Positions 22,900-33,621 of a DNA stretch of 64,000 bases are shown here, in pieces (position 1 is the first letter of the stretch; each line of letters starts with the position of its first letter). Below the pieces are notes generated by a model. That model was given only the letters and a program-made list of their open reading frames with translations, made no database searches and was not told the origin of the DNA. The position numbers and the translations under genes are program-made. Source of the stretch: Nannochloropsis salina CCMP1776 (taxonomy: Eukaryota > Sar > Eustigmatophyceae > Eustigmatales > Monodopsidaceae); the NCBI GenBank assembly GCA_004565275.1, contig SDOX01000078.1:32100-96099 (forward strand), written 5' to 3'.

Positions 22900-25217
22900 G
22901 AGAAAAGTCAAGAGGAAGGGAAGCCTGTGAAAAGTGCCAGGCACAAGGGTGTGGCGAAGAACATTCTAGAAACAGACATACGTGTCCAGGGACAAAGTGT
23001 GGGGCCCAGGCCGTGAGGGAGGGAAGGCGGGAGGAGGGAGCCTACCAGTGCTTGTGAATGAGGGCATTCGTGGGCGTAGGAGGAAGCAGGAGGCAGAGGA
23101 GGGAGCCTTGGATGAGATGGAGGAAGAGGCCAGCAGGGAGGGAGGGAGGGAAGTCAGAGTAATACCCTTCAACGGCGTAAGTCGCGTAGAGCTGGGGTGG
23201 CCAGGAAGGGAGGGAGGGAGGGAAAGAGGGAAGGAGGGATGGAGGAATGAGGATTTGGGGGTTTACATCGTATTGATGATGAACAAGGTGCGAAAAGATT
23301 GAAGTGAAAGCGAGGGTGACGTGGTTCTTCTCCCTCCATTCCTCCCTCCCTCCCTCCCTCCCTCCCTTCTTCCCTCCCTTCCTTCCTGCTCGAGTCTTCG
23401 TCCAGCTCCTCGCTGCTTACCGTCTCATCCATCTTCTTCCTCTCTTTCTTCCCTCGCTCTCTCCTATCTTCCTTCCCTCCCTCCTTCCCTTCCTCCTTCT
23501 CCTTCGGGGGAGAAAGTTGGGAGGGGCGGAGGAAAGGGGGAAGGGGGGGGGAGGGAGGAGGAAGGCTTATAGGGAGGGAGGGAGGGAGGGAGGGGGGAGG
23601 GGAGGGAGAAAGGAAGAGTGAATAAGAATTTGACTTTTGCAAGAAGAAAAGCAGAAAAGACGGATGAGATAGGAAAGAAAGGAAAAGGAGGGAAGAGGAG
23701 AGGGAGGGATCCGAGAAGGAAGGGAGGGAAGGAGGGAGGGAAGGAGGGAGGAAAGGAAGGAGGCAGGGATCTGAGGAGGAAGAGAAGACAACCTGAGGGT
23801 GAGGCCGAGCACTCGGTGAAAGCGATCAACATCCGAGTGCCAGTAGGAAGCGAACTGCTCGAGGCTCATTTTGACCATGTCCTCCTTCCCGCCCTCCCTC
23901 ACGCCCTCCCTCCCTCTTTCCCTCGGCCCCTTCCCCCCCGCGACCATGTCCTGACTGGCAAGCGCCTGGAAGGTCGGGAGGGAGGGAGGGAGGAGCCGGG
24001 GGAGGACGTGACGGAGGAAGGGGTACAAATCCGCCGGTGTGAAGAGGAGGTAGGGCTCGAGGGAGGGAGAGAGGGAGGGAGGAAGGGCGGGAAGGCGAGA
24101 GGTGCAGTCCGGGTAGTAGGAGAGGGACTGAAGGAGCGAGCGAAAGAGGTGACCCGTTTTGTGGCGTGTCTAAAGGAAATAACGAGGGAGGGAGGGAGGG
24201 TGGGATCGAGGGATCGAGGGAGTGAGGGAGGATGATTCGTACGGTGGGATATATTTTAATAAGCCCTCGAGATTCTAGGCAAGGAGCCCAGTCACGACCA
24301 CCAAAAAGACGTCAGGCAAGAAGGGGGAGGGAGCGCGCGAGAGAGGAAAAGAGGGAGGGAGGGAGGGAGGGAGGGAGGGGGGGAGCAAGAACGGGCACGG
24401 ACCATCTGCCGGAGGATGTTCCCGGGCGGGCGAAGCGCGTAGAGGTCCTTCCCCCCCGCCACGGTCACGACGGGAGCCAGGACGTCAGGATGAGGCTTTA
24501 GGCGCTTCCTCCCCCGCTTCTTCGGGGGGTTGCCGGTGCTACCTCCGCCGGGACCCTCCTCGTCGTCTCCTTGTCCTCCTTTCCCCGTCACCGATCCTCC
24601 CCGCGCATCCCTTCCCCCTCCCCCTCCCCCCTCCCACCCTTTGTCCGGCTTTCTCCCTAGTGTCTGTCCTCTTCCTGAGCCTGAGGGCCGTCCTCGTTTC
24701 CTGAAAACCCGAGCCCCTGGGGGGGGGAAGCTTTCCTGGAGGGAGGGATGGAAGGAGGACAGGAATGGATCGGGATGCGAAAGAGGAGCGGCGGCGGCAG
24801 GGTAGAAGGGAGTGCAGGAGGGAGGGAAGGAGGAAGGGAAGGAGGAAGGACAGGAGGGAGGGAAAGAGGGAGGGAAAGAGGAAGAAAAGCATCCAGGAAG
24901 GAACGGAAGAAAAGAAGGGAGGATAGAGGTACCTGCTCTGTTTCCCCTGTGGGCATTATCGCCACGGTATCGGGTACAGAAAATATAGCGGAGGACATCT
25001 CCGTGTCTTCTCCCCTCTTTTTGCAGCCTGTTTCCTCCTCCTCGTGCGCTCTTCCCCCTCGTCCCTCATGGGTTCCGCTCGCTGTCCCTCCTCTCTCTAT
25101 GGCATCGTTGCCCTTTTTCATTTTTCCTCCCTCTACAGAGCAGGACACCAAGGGTTGTTGCTGTTGCTGCAGATTGAATTCTTCTTCCATTCGCTCAAGG
25201 TCCTCCACCGACTGCAT
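22900..25217 (-). CDS. AT-hook protein of unknown function (partly resolved)
   Basis: Exon 1 (25217-24931) starts MQSVEDLERMEEEFNLQQQQ and ends GETEQ at a CAG|GTACCT donor. Exon 2 (24735-24403) joins in phase 0 after a CCTCCAG acceptor. It carries RKRGRPSGSGRGQ, whose RGRP core is a canonical AT-hook, and later KKRGRKRLKP, a second basic AT-hook-like motif. It then reads VVTVAGGKDLYALRPPGNIL. Exon 3 starts at 24055 in phase 0 (PYLLFTPADLYPFLRHVLPR), and its open frame runs to LEQFASYWHSDVDRFHRVLG near 23790. Exons beyond are uncertain; SSEELDEDSS near 23400 is one candidate. AT-hooks bind the minor groove of AT-rich DNA, so a nuclear or chromatin role is inferred. I do not recognise the globular part. 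The 3' end is approximate. Confidence 0.5.
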
Positions 25218-25768
25218 GCGTACGGGCAGGGCAACGTGCGAGGGGCAATGAGGGGGGACAAAAGGCAAAAGAGAAGAATGAACAAGAATGCGGAGGTCCA
25301 AAAATGATGGTTAGAGCACCCACCATGCCTATCTGGTGTGTGTACAGATACAATACATCTTCACTGATAGGTGCAACCAGGAATATGAAAAATGCATATC
25401 AGCACTGTCGTATTTTCCTTGCGGATGACTACCATGAGACTAAGCGGGTATCCTTTACCAACTGGAATACGCACCAAATTTTTCATTTGTGGACAGTTGT
25501 CTTTCATTTCTGTCCTTTTTCATGGTAGCATTGTCCAATGGAGGACAAGAGAATGGGAAAGGAGCAGTAGAAGCAATGAGATGATGCAACGTTCCTGGGA
25601 AACGGCTGAATTTCTCCATGCGTTGTGGTCAACGCCGCCACAAAGCAATACTGACTCCGATCAAAGCAGTCTTGGACCGGGAGTCACGTGTTTACAGCTT
25701 CCAAAAGACTGCATTATAGAGAGAGAGGTAAGTTGACCATACGTCACCGCGAAGGGCAATTGAGAAAA

Positions 25769-25832
25769 ATTGCGCGAAACAGAAGAACGGCCCAATTTGG
25801 GGCCGTCCAAGGGAGGAGAAATTGCGCGAAAC
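25769..25832. repeat. Direct repeat flanking a small hairpin
   Basis: ATTGCGCGAAAC occurs at 25769-25780 and 25821-25832. Between them ACGGCCCAATTTGGGGCCGT (25787-25806) can form a hairpin with a stem of about 8 bp. It lies about 160 bp upstream of the GST-like gene start. It could be a regulatory or transcription-terminating structure, or chance. Confidence 0.45.
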
Positions 25833-25990
25833 CGTGAGAAAAGGAAACCTCAGGACATGAACATAGCGACGAGCGCAACACGCAATATGTGAACAATTTT
25901 TTTGGGGAAACGCTGGCCGAATGTGTTCATTAATACAATCCATGAGTATAAGTCATAAGAAATCTCTGTGGCAAAACATCCCATTCTTTG

Positions 25991-27049
25991 ATGCATAGAC
26001 GAACTGGATCTCATCAATCCCTGAAACTAATCTCGACCCATTTTATTCCTGGAGTAGCCACAAGGATGGACCACGTACTGCGTACAGTGGGATGGTTCGT
26101 ACGTACACCCGAAGTACCGAAAGATGGCGCTAAACTCTGCACGATTGCTCTCTCCCATTACTGTGAGAAAGCTCGTTGGGCCTTGGATTTGTCGCCCCTA
26201 CGCGACACGTACATCGAAGACGCCCACGCCCCTGTCTTCCATTATCGACCAACGATCGCCTTAACCAAGGACCGGAAGAAAACAGGCTTGCCTGTCCTGG
26301 TGCTTCCCGGAGTGGACCCTGAAGGCCCGCCCACTGTTGTTCAGGACTCTGCTGAGATCCTCCAGCACCTTGCTTCCCTGTATCCGAAGGAGCTGGGGCA
26401 CATGTACCCTCCTGGAGAGATGGGGGACAAGGTACGAGCGTTGGAGAGGAAGCTGGGAGAGCAGCTGGGGCCTGCGACGCGTAAAATCGTGTATTGGGAA
26501 ATGTGGCAAGGACGACAGGAGGGAATGGATACCTGCAACGCACTGTTGGAGAGGCATTATCCCACGGCCGAGGCGCGAATGTGGCGGCTATTGGAAGCCA
26601 AGATCCTCCCAGTGATGCTAAAAGCGATGAAAATCGATGAAACTTCGACTCTCGCGGCGTTGGAAGAGTCTCGTGAGATTTTCCGGGAAGTTTCGGCATT
26701 ACTGGACAGCGAGGAAGGAGGGAAGGGCGGGGGAGCTCCCGCAGGCCCGCGAAGATACCTGTTGGGGGCAAATCGGATGACAGCAGCGGATTTGACGTTT
26801 GCTGCTTTGGCGTACCCACTGATAAATCCTCCTGCCTTCGCCTCCTTAGGTTTATCGGGAGCGGAGGCCTCCCCCTGGGCGAAAAGGTTAGCCGTCATCA
26901 CAGAAGAATTTCGGGCTACCCCAGCAGGTCAACATGTCTTGAGGTTGTATGGGGAGGAACGGTTTCCAGAAACCTCTATGGCGGGAAAAGAGCCGACGGG
27001 TCAGCTTTGCCTTCGGACGTCAAACCGAGACAAGTGGCCCTGGCAGTGA
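25991..27049 (+). CDS. Glutathione S-transferase-like protein
   Basis: An intronless frame of 352 residues. The N-terminal thioredoxin-like domain shows ALSHYCEKARWALDL, the place of the catalytic Ser/Cys motif in GSTs, then LPVLVLPG with the conserved cis-Pro and VVQDSAEILQHLA with the Glu/Asp-Ser glutathione-contact pair. The C-terminal helical domain shows RYLLGANRMTAADLTFAALA, the conserved GST_C core with its Asp. The protein is longer than canonical GSTs (about 210-250 residues). The extra length sits in the middle of the chain and in a 25-residue N-terminal extension. The start is the ATG right after the TTG at 25988; MDHVLRTVG at 26066 is an alternative. A thiol-transferase role is inferred from family. 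Confidence 0.8.
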   Translation: MHRRTGSHQSLKLISTHFIPGVATRMDHVLRTVGWFVRTPEVPKDGAKLCTIALSHYCEKARWALDLSPLRDTYIEDAHAPVFHYRPTIALTKDRKKTGLPVLVLPGVDPEGPPTVVQDSAEILQHLASLYPKELGHMYPPGEMGDKVRALERKLGEQLGPATRKIVYWEMWQGRQEGMDTCNALLERHYPTAEARMWRLLEAKILPVMLKAMKIDETSTLAALEESREIFREVSALLDSEEGGKGGGAPAGPRRYLLGANRMTAADLTFAALAYPLINPPAFASLGLSGAEASPWAKRLAVITEEFRATPAGQHVLRLYGEERFPETSMAGKEPTGQLCLRTSNRDKWPWQ

Positions 27050-27555
27050 AAGTTCTCAGGGGCACTTACTGGGGTGTTTGGATCATTCGAGCATAGATCC
27101 CGAGCTAAAGACTTTTCGGCGTGAAGTCTTCTTGAGCATGTATAAATCTCTTTGTTTCTGAGAGATGATTATCTATACCGATCGATGATTCAGCTAGAAA
27201 ACAGATGATTGTCAACACTAGTCTACGAGCTTTGAAGCAAGAAAGCAATTTGTGACTCTTGAAGGGCATTTACAACTTGATTTGATACATTAAATTTGGT
27301 GTAATGGGTAAGAAAACTGTGCATGCGTGACCTCCGCGAGGGACTAAAAAGCAACCGACTTCCTGGAGAACTCTCTCCCGAAGACGTGAAGAACGCTTGA
27401 AGCCTTCTGCATTGTCAAGAAAGCTACTTCCTCTGCAGAGAACGACTTGTTTTAAGGTGTGTAATTATCGCAGAATCGCAGATTACATGCACTGTATACA
27501 CGCCACGCGTTTTTCATTTCTACGTCCCGTCCCTTTACCTTTCATGACCTTTTTT
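27050..27555. other. Spacer between convergent genes, no gene seen
   Basis: This contains the 3' flanks of the GST-like (+) and SLC44-like (-) genes. No motif-bearing frame was found. Confidence 0.4.
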
Positions 27556-29970
27556 TCAAAAGTTTCGGACCTCGGCAATCCGACTCAAACGGTGGAAGAT
27601 CAAAGGGAATGTCTGCGATACCGAAGCCGGCGTCTCGGCGAAACAAATGTAAGCCGCATTAACGGTCGCCAGTAATGGCTCCAAGACTGTTACCATCAAA
27701 ATGTACCCGAAGATTGCAGGCAGGAACAGGGTCGGCCCCAAAGCAGAATTCGCGCCAAATAACAACAAAGATAGGAGGACGAACAAGCAACTCGCAGTGA
27801 TCCCCAGGGCATGCAGTGTATGTGGTAAGGTGTCGCTTCGAAGGATCGAGTCCAGCCCAGCCGCCATCATGATCGTCCACGTGTCACGTGCGCTTGCCGC
27901 AAACGGTTTTTTGTAGGCGGCGACGTGGACCAGGGCGAAAGGATGGTGGGAGCGGATGAAGGCAGTGGCGCAGGAGGAGGGTGGGACGGAGGAGGGGAGG
28001 GAGGACGGGGAGATGCGGTCGAGGGCCGTGGAGGAGGTGGAAGTCGAGAGAGAGGAAGGGAAGGAGGAAGGGAGGGAGGAGGTGGTCACATGCATGCTTT
28101 GCATTGGAAGAGCTTGTGCGGGCACCTGGAAGCCTTTCAGGTCCCAGAGGAGGTGGGCTATCGGAGAGCACAAAGCAGCGTGGGCCAAAGAGCCGAAGGA
28201 GACACTGAGGGCACACGCAAGGTGGTGGAGAATGACTTCGAGACGGAGGTGCTCGGAGGAGAAGGGGGGAGGGGACGGGGCGGTCTTCTCCGGGGGAGAG
28301 ACAGGAGAGAGCGCGGAGGAGAAGAGGGGAGAAGGGGAAGGAAGGCCCTCGTCGAGGAGAGGACCGGGGGCGTCCTCGCTCCTGCAAGGGAATGGGCGCG
28401 GGCGATGGACGTGCATTGGCGGTGGATGGGGCGGGCAGGGACGCGGTGATGGGCCGTATCTTTCGAGAGCATGTTGGTGCGGCCGTTGTGACGGTGGAAC
28501 TTGATCGCGTGGTGGTGGTTGCTGGGTGATTGATGATGGCGACAGTAGTTGTTGCTGTCCTGGTGGTGCCGGTGGTGGTGCTGGTGGTTCCCTTTTGCTA
28601 CCATCTCCTCTCCATGCTGTGGGTCTCGTCACCTCCGTCTTCCATTCTTCTTCTTCGTACCTCCCCCTTCTCGTCACCTCCGCCTTCCATTCTTCTCCTT
28701 CGTACCTCCTCCTTCCATCTTCTTGCTCCCCGTCATGTCCCTCGACGCCCCCGTCCTCCCCCCCGTCCTCCCCCCCGTCCTCCTCCCCTTCCTCGAAGAA
28801 GGGATTCAATGTACGGTCGTACTCAAATCCTCGACGCAGACCTGGGCTCCAGCTGCCCTTCCTCTCTGTTCCCATTTCTCCGTCCCCTTCCTTTACTTCC
28901 TCCAGCGCGCTGTAGAACCAGCGGGTCACTGCCCCAGAAAGGAGGAGGTAGAGCCCTTTTCGAAGGAGCTGAGCGGTCCAATATAGGTCGAGGAGGAGGA
29001 GGAAGGCGGGGAACGAAGAAAGCCCGGACGCAGACGAGTAAAAGGAGGCAAAGCCACACGCCCACAAGAGAAGAAAGGAGGCTTGAAGCAGGACGGTCCA
29101 AGAAATTGCTTGACATAAAGGGAGGGAAGATGTCAGGATCTCGCTCATCATCTCACCCAGCGCCACTACGAATTTCTCTTGCTCTCTGACGCGTCGACGC
29201 CAGTACTGATGCTCGCGCCACATGTTCATGAAGAGAACGCCAAGAATGATGACGGTAGATGGGAGATGAAGAGGGAGGGAGAGGAAGAGGGCAAGAAAGA
29301 GGACAGTCTGAGCAACGAAGGAGTAGTAAGAGGCGTGGGAGAGAAGCTGGCGGCGTGTGAGCAGGCCGAATGCAGCTCGATTGTGAAGAAGTGCGCGGAG
29401 TACAATAACATAGGCAAAAGCACTTCCGCAAATAATTATCAGGAATAGAGATGAGGAAATCGCATAAAAAGGTAAATTTGTGTATTGGCTTGTTTTCCCC
29501 CGAGATGGTTCTGAGTGCTTGAGGGAGAAGACCAGGATGAGGCCTACCAGATGCAAGACGTAAAGGAAGGCGAAACCACGGTCTCGATATAGGATAGGAC
29601 GCCGAAGGCTCATGATATCCATCCTTGGTGTGAAGGAGGAAGAGGGGGCAAGCGTGGAGAAAGGCAGGAAAGAAGAGGAGGAGAAGGAGGGGTCCTGAAC
29701 GTTCATGAACTGAGCAGTTGACAGCGAAGATGCTGTAAAAGGGGAACAGTTTTCAGTTGCTGTGTCTGCATTGTCGTTGTCCTGGGATTCATAGCGAAGA
29801 TATGGCTTTAGGGACAATTTCTCGTGGCACACCGGCTGTAGGCGGGCGCAGGTGTCATCGTCACAATTTGAAGGCGATGGTGGAATGCCCGAATTTGTTT
29901 TCCCCCCCATTCTGTGCGAGAGAAATATTTTTAAATCAATGAAATAGTGAATATCCAAGAGAAGTCGCAT
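27556..29970 (-). CDS. Choline transporter-like protein (CTL/SLC44, PNS1-like)
   Basis: A single intronless frame of 804 residues from the ATG at 29970 (MRLLLDIHYF). Met at 29910 (MGGKTNSGIPP) is an alternative start. After a polar N-terminus it shows SLRRPILYRDRGFAFLYVLH, typical before the first membrane segment, and several hydrophobic segments including LLLLDLYWTAQLLRKGLYLL. The C-terminal half carries SFGSLAHAALCSPI, YKKPFAASARDTW, GLDSILRSDTL and CFAETPASVSQTFPLIFHRL, which follow the conserved SLC44 order. Between them sits a large acidic then Pro-rich cytosolic-type insert (about residues 385-580) with GGEDGGEDGG and multiple PPP runs, unusual for the family. Family role: choline or ethanolamine transport at plasma or organelle membranes; the substrate here is inferred. 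Confidence 0.88.
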   Translation of the reverse strand: MRLLLDIHYFIDLKIFLSHRMGGKTNSGIPPSPSNCDDDTCARLQPVCHEKLSLKPYLRYESQDNDNADTATENCSPFTASSLSTAQFMNVQDPSFSSSSFLPFSTLAPSSSFTPRMDIMSLRRPILYRDRGFAFLYVLHLVGLILVFSLKHSEPSRGKTSQYTNLPFYAISSSLFLIIICGSAFAYVIVLRALLHNRAAFGLLTRRQLLSHASYYSFVAQTVLFLALFLSLPLHLPSTVIILGVLFMNMWREHQYWRRRVREQEKFVVALGEMMSEILTSSLPLCQAISWTVLLQASFLLLWACGFASFYSSASGLSSFPAFLLLLDLYWTAQLLRKGLYLLLSGAVTRWFYSALEEVKEGDGEMGTERKGSWSPGLRRGFEYDRTLNPFFEEGEEDGGEDGGEDGGVEGHDGEQEDGRRRYEGEEWKAEVTRRGRYEEEEWKTEVTRPTAWRGDGSKREPPAPPPAPPGQQQLLSPSSITQQPPPRDQVPPSQRPHQHALERYGPSPRPCPPHPPPMHVHRPRPFPCRSEDAPGPLLDEGLPSPSPLFSSALSPVSPPEKTAPSPPPFSSEHLRLEVILHHLACALSVSFGSLAHAALCSPIAHLLWDLKGFQVPAQALPMQSMHVTTSSLPSSFPSSLSTSTSSTALDRISPSSLPSSVPPSSCATAFIRSHHPFALVHVAAYKKPFAASARDTWTIMMAAGLDSILRSDTLPHTLHALGITASCLFVLLSLLLFGANSALGPTLFLPAIFGYILMVTVLEPLLATVNAAYICFAETPASVSQTFPLIFHRLSRIAEVRNF

Positions 29971-30056
29971 GGAGGGAAGAGGTGAGATGACAAATATGTC
30001 ATGTGAGAAGCTGGCGCACCGGCTGTAGAACAGTCTGGGCTCGTAACGGTTCGCAA

Positions 30057-31948
30057 CGGTTTTCCATGGCGGAAAATTAAGCACAGGCTTGTGGTTGACT
30101 AGCAGCTTCCGCCTTACTAGAATGCAGGTATGCACACAGCATTTGAAATATAAAATAAAATGTTTCCATGGAGTGGATAAAAGTCTTTGGTACTGGAGAT
30201 TATGGGATTTAATGCCTTACTCAATGCGTCACTTTGAATGACGCCGCGGCATACTAGGGAGGTTGACAGGTTGGAGGGCCTTTCAACCGTCAAATAAAGT
30301 GAAACCTTTCATTTTTGTTGATCCTTGATATACACGTGGCACCAGAGCAATCTTTTGGTACGTCTATGCGACAGAAACAAAGTGAAGCACCATGCCAGTT
30401 TTGAAGTTAGTCGACAAACTTGTCTTCCGCGCGCTACACAAGAACCGAAATTCGACGGAAAAAAATTATCAAGATGTACCCGAGTTGTAAATACTGATGC
30501 TCATTTTGCTAGTTATGTGGACTGTGCCCTAATTATGTTCGCAATGCTTGCTTCTTCATTCGGTCAAAATCGTAATCTGAAAAATTTATCCGAAACCTTT
30601 TCCCGGCCTCTCTCTTGAAATATTTCTCACGACCATCACCTTTGATTAAAGTCCCTATAATCCCGAAAGAAGCTGCCTTTGTAAATCACTAATTTTACAT
30701 CTGAGCGTGGCTCTGCATTACCCGGCAAAAATGTTCAGCATGAGTGCGCAGCTTGCTTTGCCGACCAAAGGCGGCGCTATCTAGAGACGACTTTGCTTAT
30801 ATTGTCTTCATTTTTAAAAATTGCTCATGCAATTCATATAAAGATTTTTCTTCTTTTTTTTCCGCAGTTTTTTTCGCACGCTTTTTTCGTCTTGACTTAC
30901 CCACCCCCTTCGCCCCGCACTTGAAAATAAGGAACAACTTTTATCATTTCAGCTTTCTTCCCATTTTAAGTAAGCCACGTATCCTTTCCAATTTTCATAA
31001 ATCAATATGAAGAGAATCAAAAAGCACACACAAATATCCCATTATAAGTGCATGTGGAATCCACTGGAAAGGAAGATGAAGGAAAAACAGCTTTGTCCTT
31101 TTTCCCTACTCCGCCGCCCCTACCTCTCTCACTCCCTTCGCTTTCTACTGATGCTATTTGGCCATCCGCCCTTTCGCGTCACTTCTGACGTCCCAGAAAA
31201 TGCCAAGCTTCTCTCCTAAAGAGACGGAATACGAGGTGAAAGGGGTCAGGCGGGAATGAGAAAGACGGGGAGGTGTGGAAAAGCGACGAGTCAACGAGTA
31301 ATTTCTTCGACCCATGGCCTTAAAAAGAGATTGTGAGCCTCTGCCGACGACGAAATTATCGCACCATGCAAGAAGTTGATGAGGCACTGATGTTCCAATC
31401 ACACAATTCTCTGAAAAAGGTCGGCCGGGAGAACCCAGGGAGAAGTCTGAAAGAACCGACGGAAGGCTTTCCTCTTCACATATCGATTCATCCCCATCTT
31501 TGTCCCCTCTTTTCTATTTTTCGCCTTCTGCCCGGCCTTACTCCCTCCCTGCCCTCCTCCCTCCCTTCTTTTCTTCCCACCTGGCCACAGGAACGTCCAA
31601 TAGAAGACATCGATGCCCATGTAGCTGCTCCGCTTTGCTTTCCTGAAAACGAAGAAAAGGCAACAATAGGCATGAAGAGGAGAGGATGTGAAAAGAATCA
31701 CCAAGGAGAAATCAGTATACCCCGGATCTACACGGACGGATATCAATCTTCTTCGAGTTGGGTCCTTCGCATTTTCAAACCAAAGAGAAGGGCAAAAGGA
31801 AAAGAAATAAAAAATAGGAAAACAGGGATAGCACAGGATAGGCCCACCTTGGGTATAAGTGATGGTCGACGTGATCGAGCTCTGCGAGGAGGTCGATCGT
31901 ATAGGCCATGTACCACTGGTTGATGGGAACGGCATTGCACTACAAGGA
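30057..31948. repeat. Segmental duplication, copy 1
   Basis: This segment matches 33622-36001 in the same orientation. Its left part (30057 to about 30980) is clearly diverged from copy 2. Its right part (about 31040-31948) is nearly identical to 35090-36001, introns included. It lies directly upstream of the SLC44-like start and ends a few bases past the splice acceptor of one exon of the duplicated gene, so it carries only that gene's 3' end. Confidence 0.9.
31356..31940 (-). pseudogene. Partial duplicate of the His-box membrane protein gene (3' exons only)
   Basis: Nearly the same sequence as 35411-35992. It holds the exon reading VPINQWYMAYTIDLLAELDH, the exon with SSYMGIDVFYWTFLWP and the terminal exon ending STSCMVR. 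The six upstream exons of the intact gene are missing: sequence identity stops at ACTACAAGGA, just upstream of the acceptor. Without them no start is available, so it is treated as a fragment. Confidence 0.8.
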
Positions 31949-32244
31949 GTGTCAAAACCATTATTTCTATATTGGCGTCAAGGTTGCTTTCACATTTCTA
32001 GAGACGGGAATATTTTGGTGTTAATAGGATCGACCCAAGTTTCGGATCTAATCTGAATCTAGAAGTGGTCTGAAGTTCAAACTTTGAACGAGCTTTCGGA
32101 AGTTTCAGGAATAACGGTGATTGCTTTAATGTCAACAGTTTTGGGTAGTAGGGGTCAATAATCTAATGTCCTTTCTTTCTCACTTTCTCACTTTCTCACT
32201 GTTTCTCCTCAAAATGAATTGTTCGTATTTTGAAGGTTATATGG

Positions 32245-33063
32245 ATGTCGATACATCCTTCAATATTTGCTCTCCCCATCAAATGGAGGAGAATATTCAT
32301 ACTGGTGACTCTACAACTCTTTGTCGCATTTATGGTAACACAAAATGGAAATTTTGCAAGCCCTCAGGCCACTGAAGATGTCCTTAGTGGAACCAAGGTC
32401 CGATACTTTGGTGTTGGTGCGAATAAGACTGGCACAACAAGTCTTGCGAGAGCCCTTCAAGAACTTGGCTTTCGTGTCGCTCCTCAATTTGATTACGAGA
32501 TATTATTGCCGCACTGGATTAAAAGGAACTTCCAAGTCATTGTCGATCACGTTCGACAAGATGAGAGTGATGCGTTTCAAGATGTACCCTTCAGTCACGA
32601 CTTTACATACCAGGCATTGGACTTAGCCTTCCCAGAGAGCAAGTTTATCTTGACGGAGCGGTCCAGCTCTGATGTTTGGTTTGAGTCTTTGCGAAGTTTC
32701 CACGGAAAAGTGTTCAATGGTACAAAGATGATGACTGCTAACAATGGGACCACGTGGAACACGCCGACCATTTCCGATCTTAAGCAGGCGAACCTTACCT
32801 TTCCTGGTTTTATTTATAGCTGGGTCAAGTCTGTATTTGATCTCCCAGACAATGATGAGGATGCTAGCAAGCTACTCTACAATAAGGATCACTTTATTAG
32901 GTACTATGAGCGACACAACTTGGCAGTAAGATATTATTTTTCTAGTCGGCCTGACGATCTGTTGGTACTAAATGTGGAAGACGATGACGCTATGGAAAGG
33001 TTATGTAGCTTTGTCGGCAAACCATGTCCCGGTCGACGCTTTCCTGATATTCATCCATCTTAA
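32245..33063 (+). CDS. Sulfotransferase-like protein with N-terminal signal anchor
   Basis: An intronless frame of 272 residues. Basic residues precede a single hydrophobic stretch (IFILVTLQLFVAFMV), indicating a type II membrane anchor, probably in the Golgi. RYFGVGANKTGTTSLARAL is the 5'-phosphosulfate-binding loop, and FPESKFILTERSSSDVW is the 3'-phosphate-binding strand-turn of PAPS-dependent sulfotransferases. The C-terminus (LLVLNVEDDDAMERLCSFVG and CPGRRFPDIH) is typical of P-loop sulfotransferase_4-type proteins found in algae, fungi and animals. The acceptor is unknown; a polysaccharide or small glycan is plausible. The start is the first ATG after TTG at 32230. The gene is AT-rich compared with neighbours and sits exactly between the two duplication copies. 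Confidence 0.8.
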   Translation: MSIHPSIFALPIKWRRIFILVTLQLFVAFMVTQNGNFASPQATEDVLSGTKVRYFGVGANKTGTTSLARALQELGFRVAPQFDYEILLPHWIKRNFQVIVDHVRQDESDAFQDVPFSHDFTYQALDLAFPESKFILTERSSSDVWFESLRSFHGKVFNGTKMMTANNGTTWNTPTISDLKQANLTFPGFIYSWVKSVFDLPDNDEDASKLLYNKDHFIRYYERHNLAVRYYFSSRPDDLLVLNVEDDDAMERLCSFVGKPCPGRRFPDIHPS

Positions 33064-33621
33064 TCAAACCTGAGGTCCTTTGGCGAGGAGAGTAGAGAAT
33101 AATAACGATTTTCTTTTTTGTCGTTGAAGCAAAATGTACGTGCATCAACAACTGCCGTTTAATCCTTTAAACACCAGCTGCACGGCCTTGGTCCGGTAGC
33201 TCACCCCATTCCACCTCACCCTCGAGATAATCCACGGCTCGAAATTCAAATAACTTCCATTGATGTCCCACTTATACATTCATTTAGCTTTAGCACAAAC
33301 ATTCAGACATATATACACGCATGTAACCCTGCAAATATTTTACGCAGGTATGTTGGCCTTGGGAATGCGGAAATATGGTTCACCTCGTCACCAGGAAAGA
33401 AATAGCGCTTCATGGGTTACATGCATCCATGGAACGTCAGCCTGACACAAAAATTTCTCAGTCTCTACTCCTGATCATGAATGTTCAATCTAAGCATTTC
33501 CAGGTAGAGCACGGTCTTGGAGGTATTTACGGTTTCAGTATTGCTCCTTAAAGCACGCAGGCCTCAAGCTTTCGTAATCGGATTCTAGGGACAGAGCCTC
33601 CAGAAGAGATGCGTAAATCTT

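Noticed and set aside
26130-26819. 229-codon minus-strand frame opposite the GST-like gene
   Set aside because: It is antisense to a clear GST; no motif is present.
28530-29189. 219-codon plus-strand frame opposite the SLC44-like gene
   Set aside because: It is antisense shadow of the Pro-rich and membrane segments of the SLC44-like protein.
31399-31935. 178-codon minus frame (MPFPSTSGTWPIRS) in duplication copy 1, and its 259-codon counterpart in copy 2
   Set aside because: The correct reading is a different frame split into exons (VPINQWYMAYTIDLL), shown by phase agreement with upstream exons of the intact gene; the long frame reads through introns.
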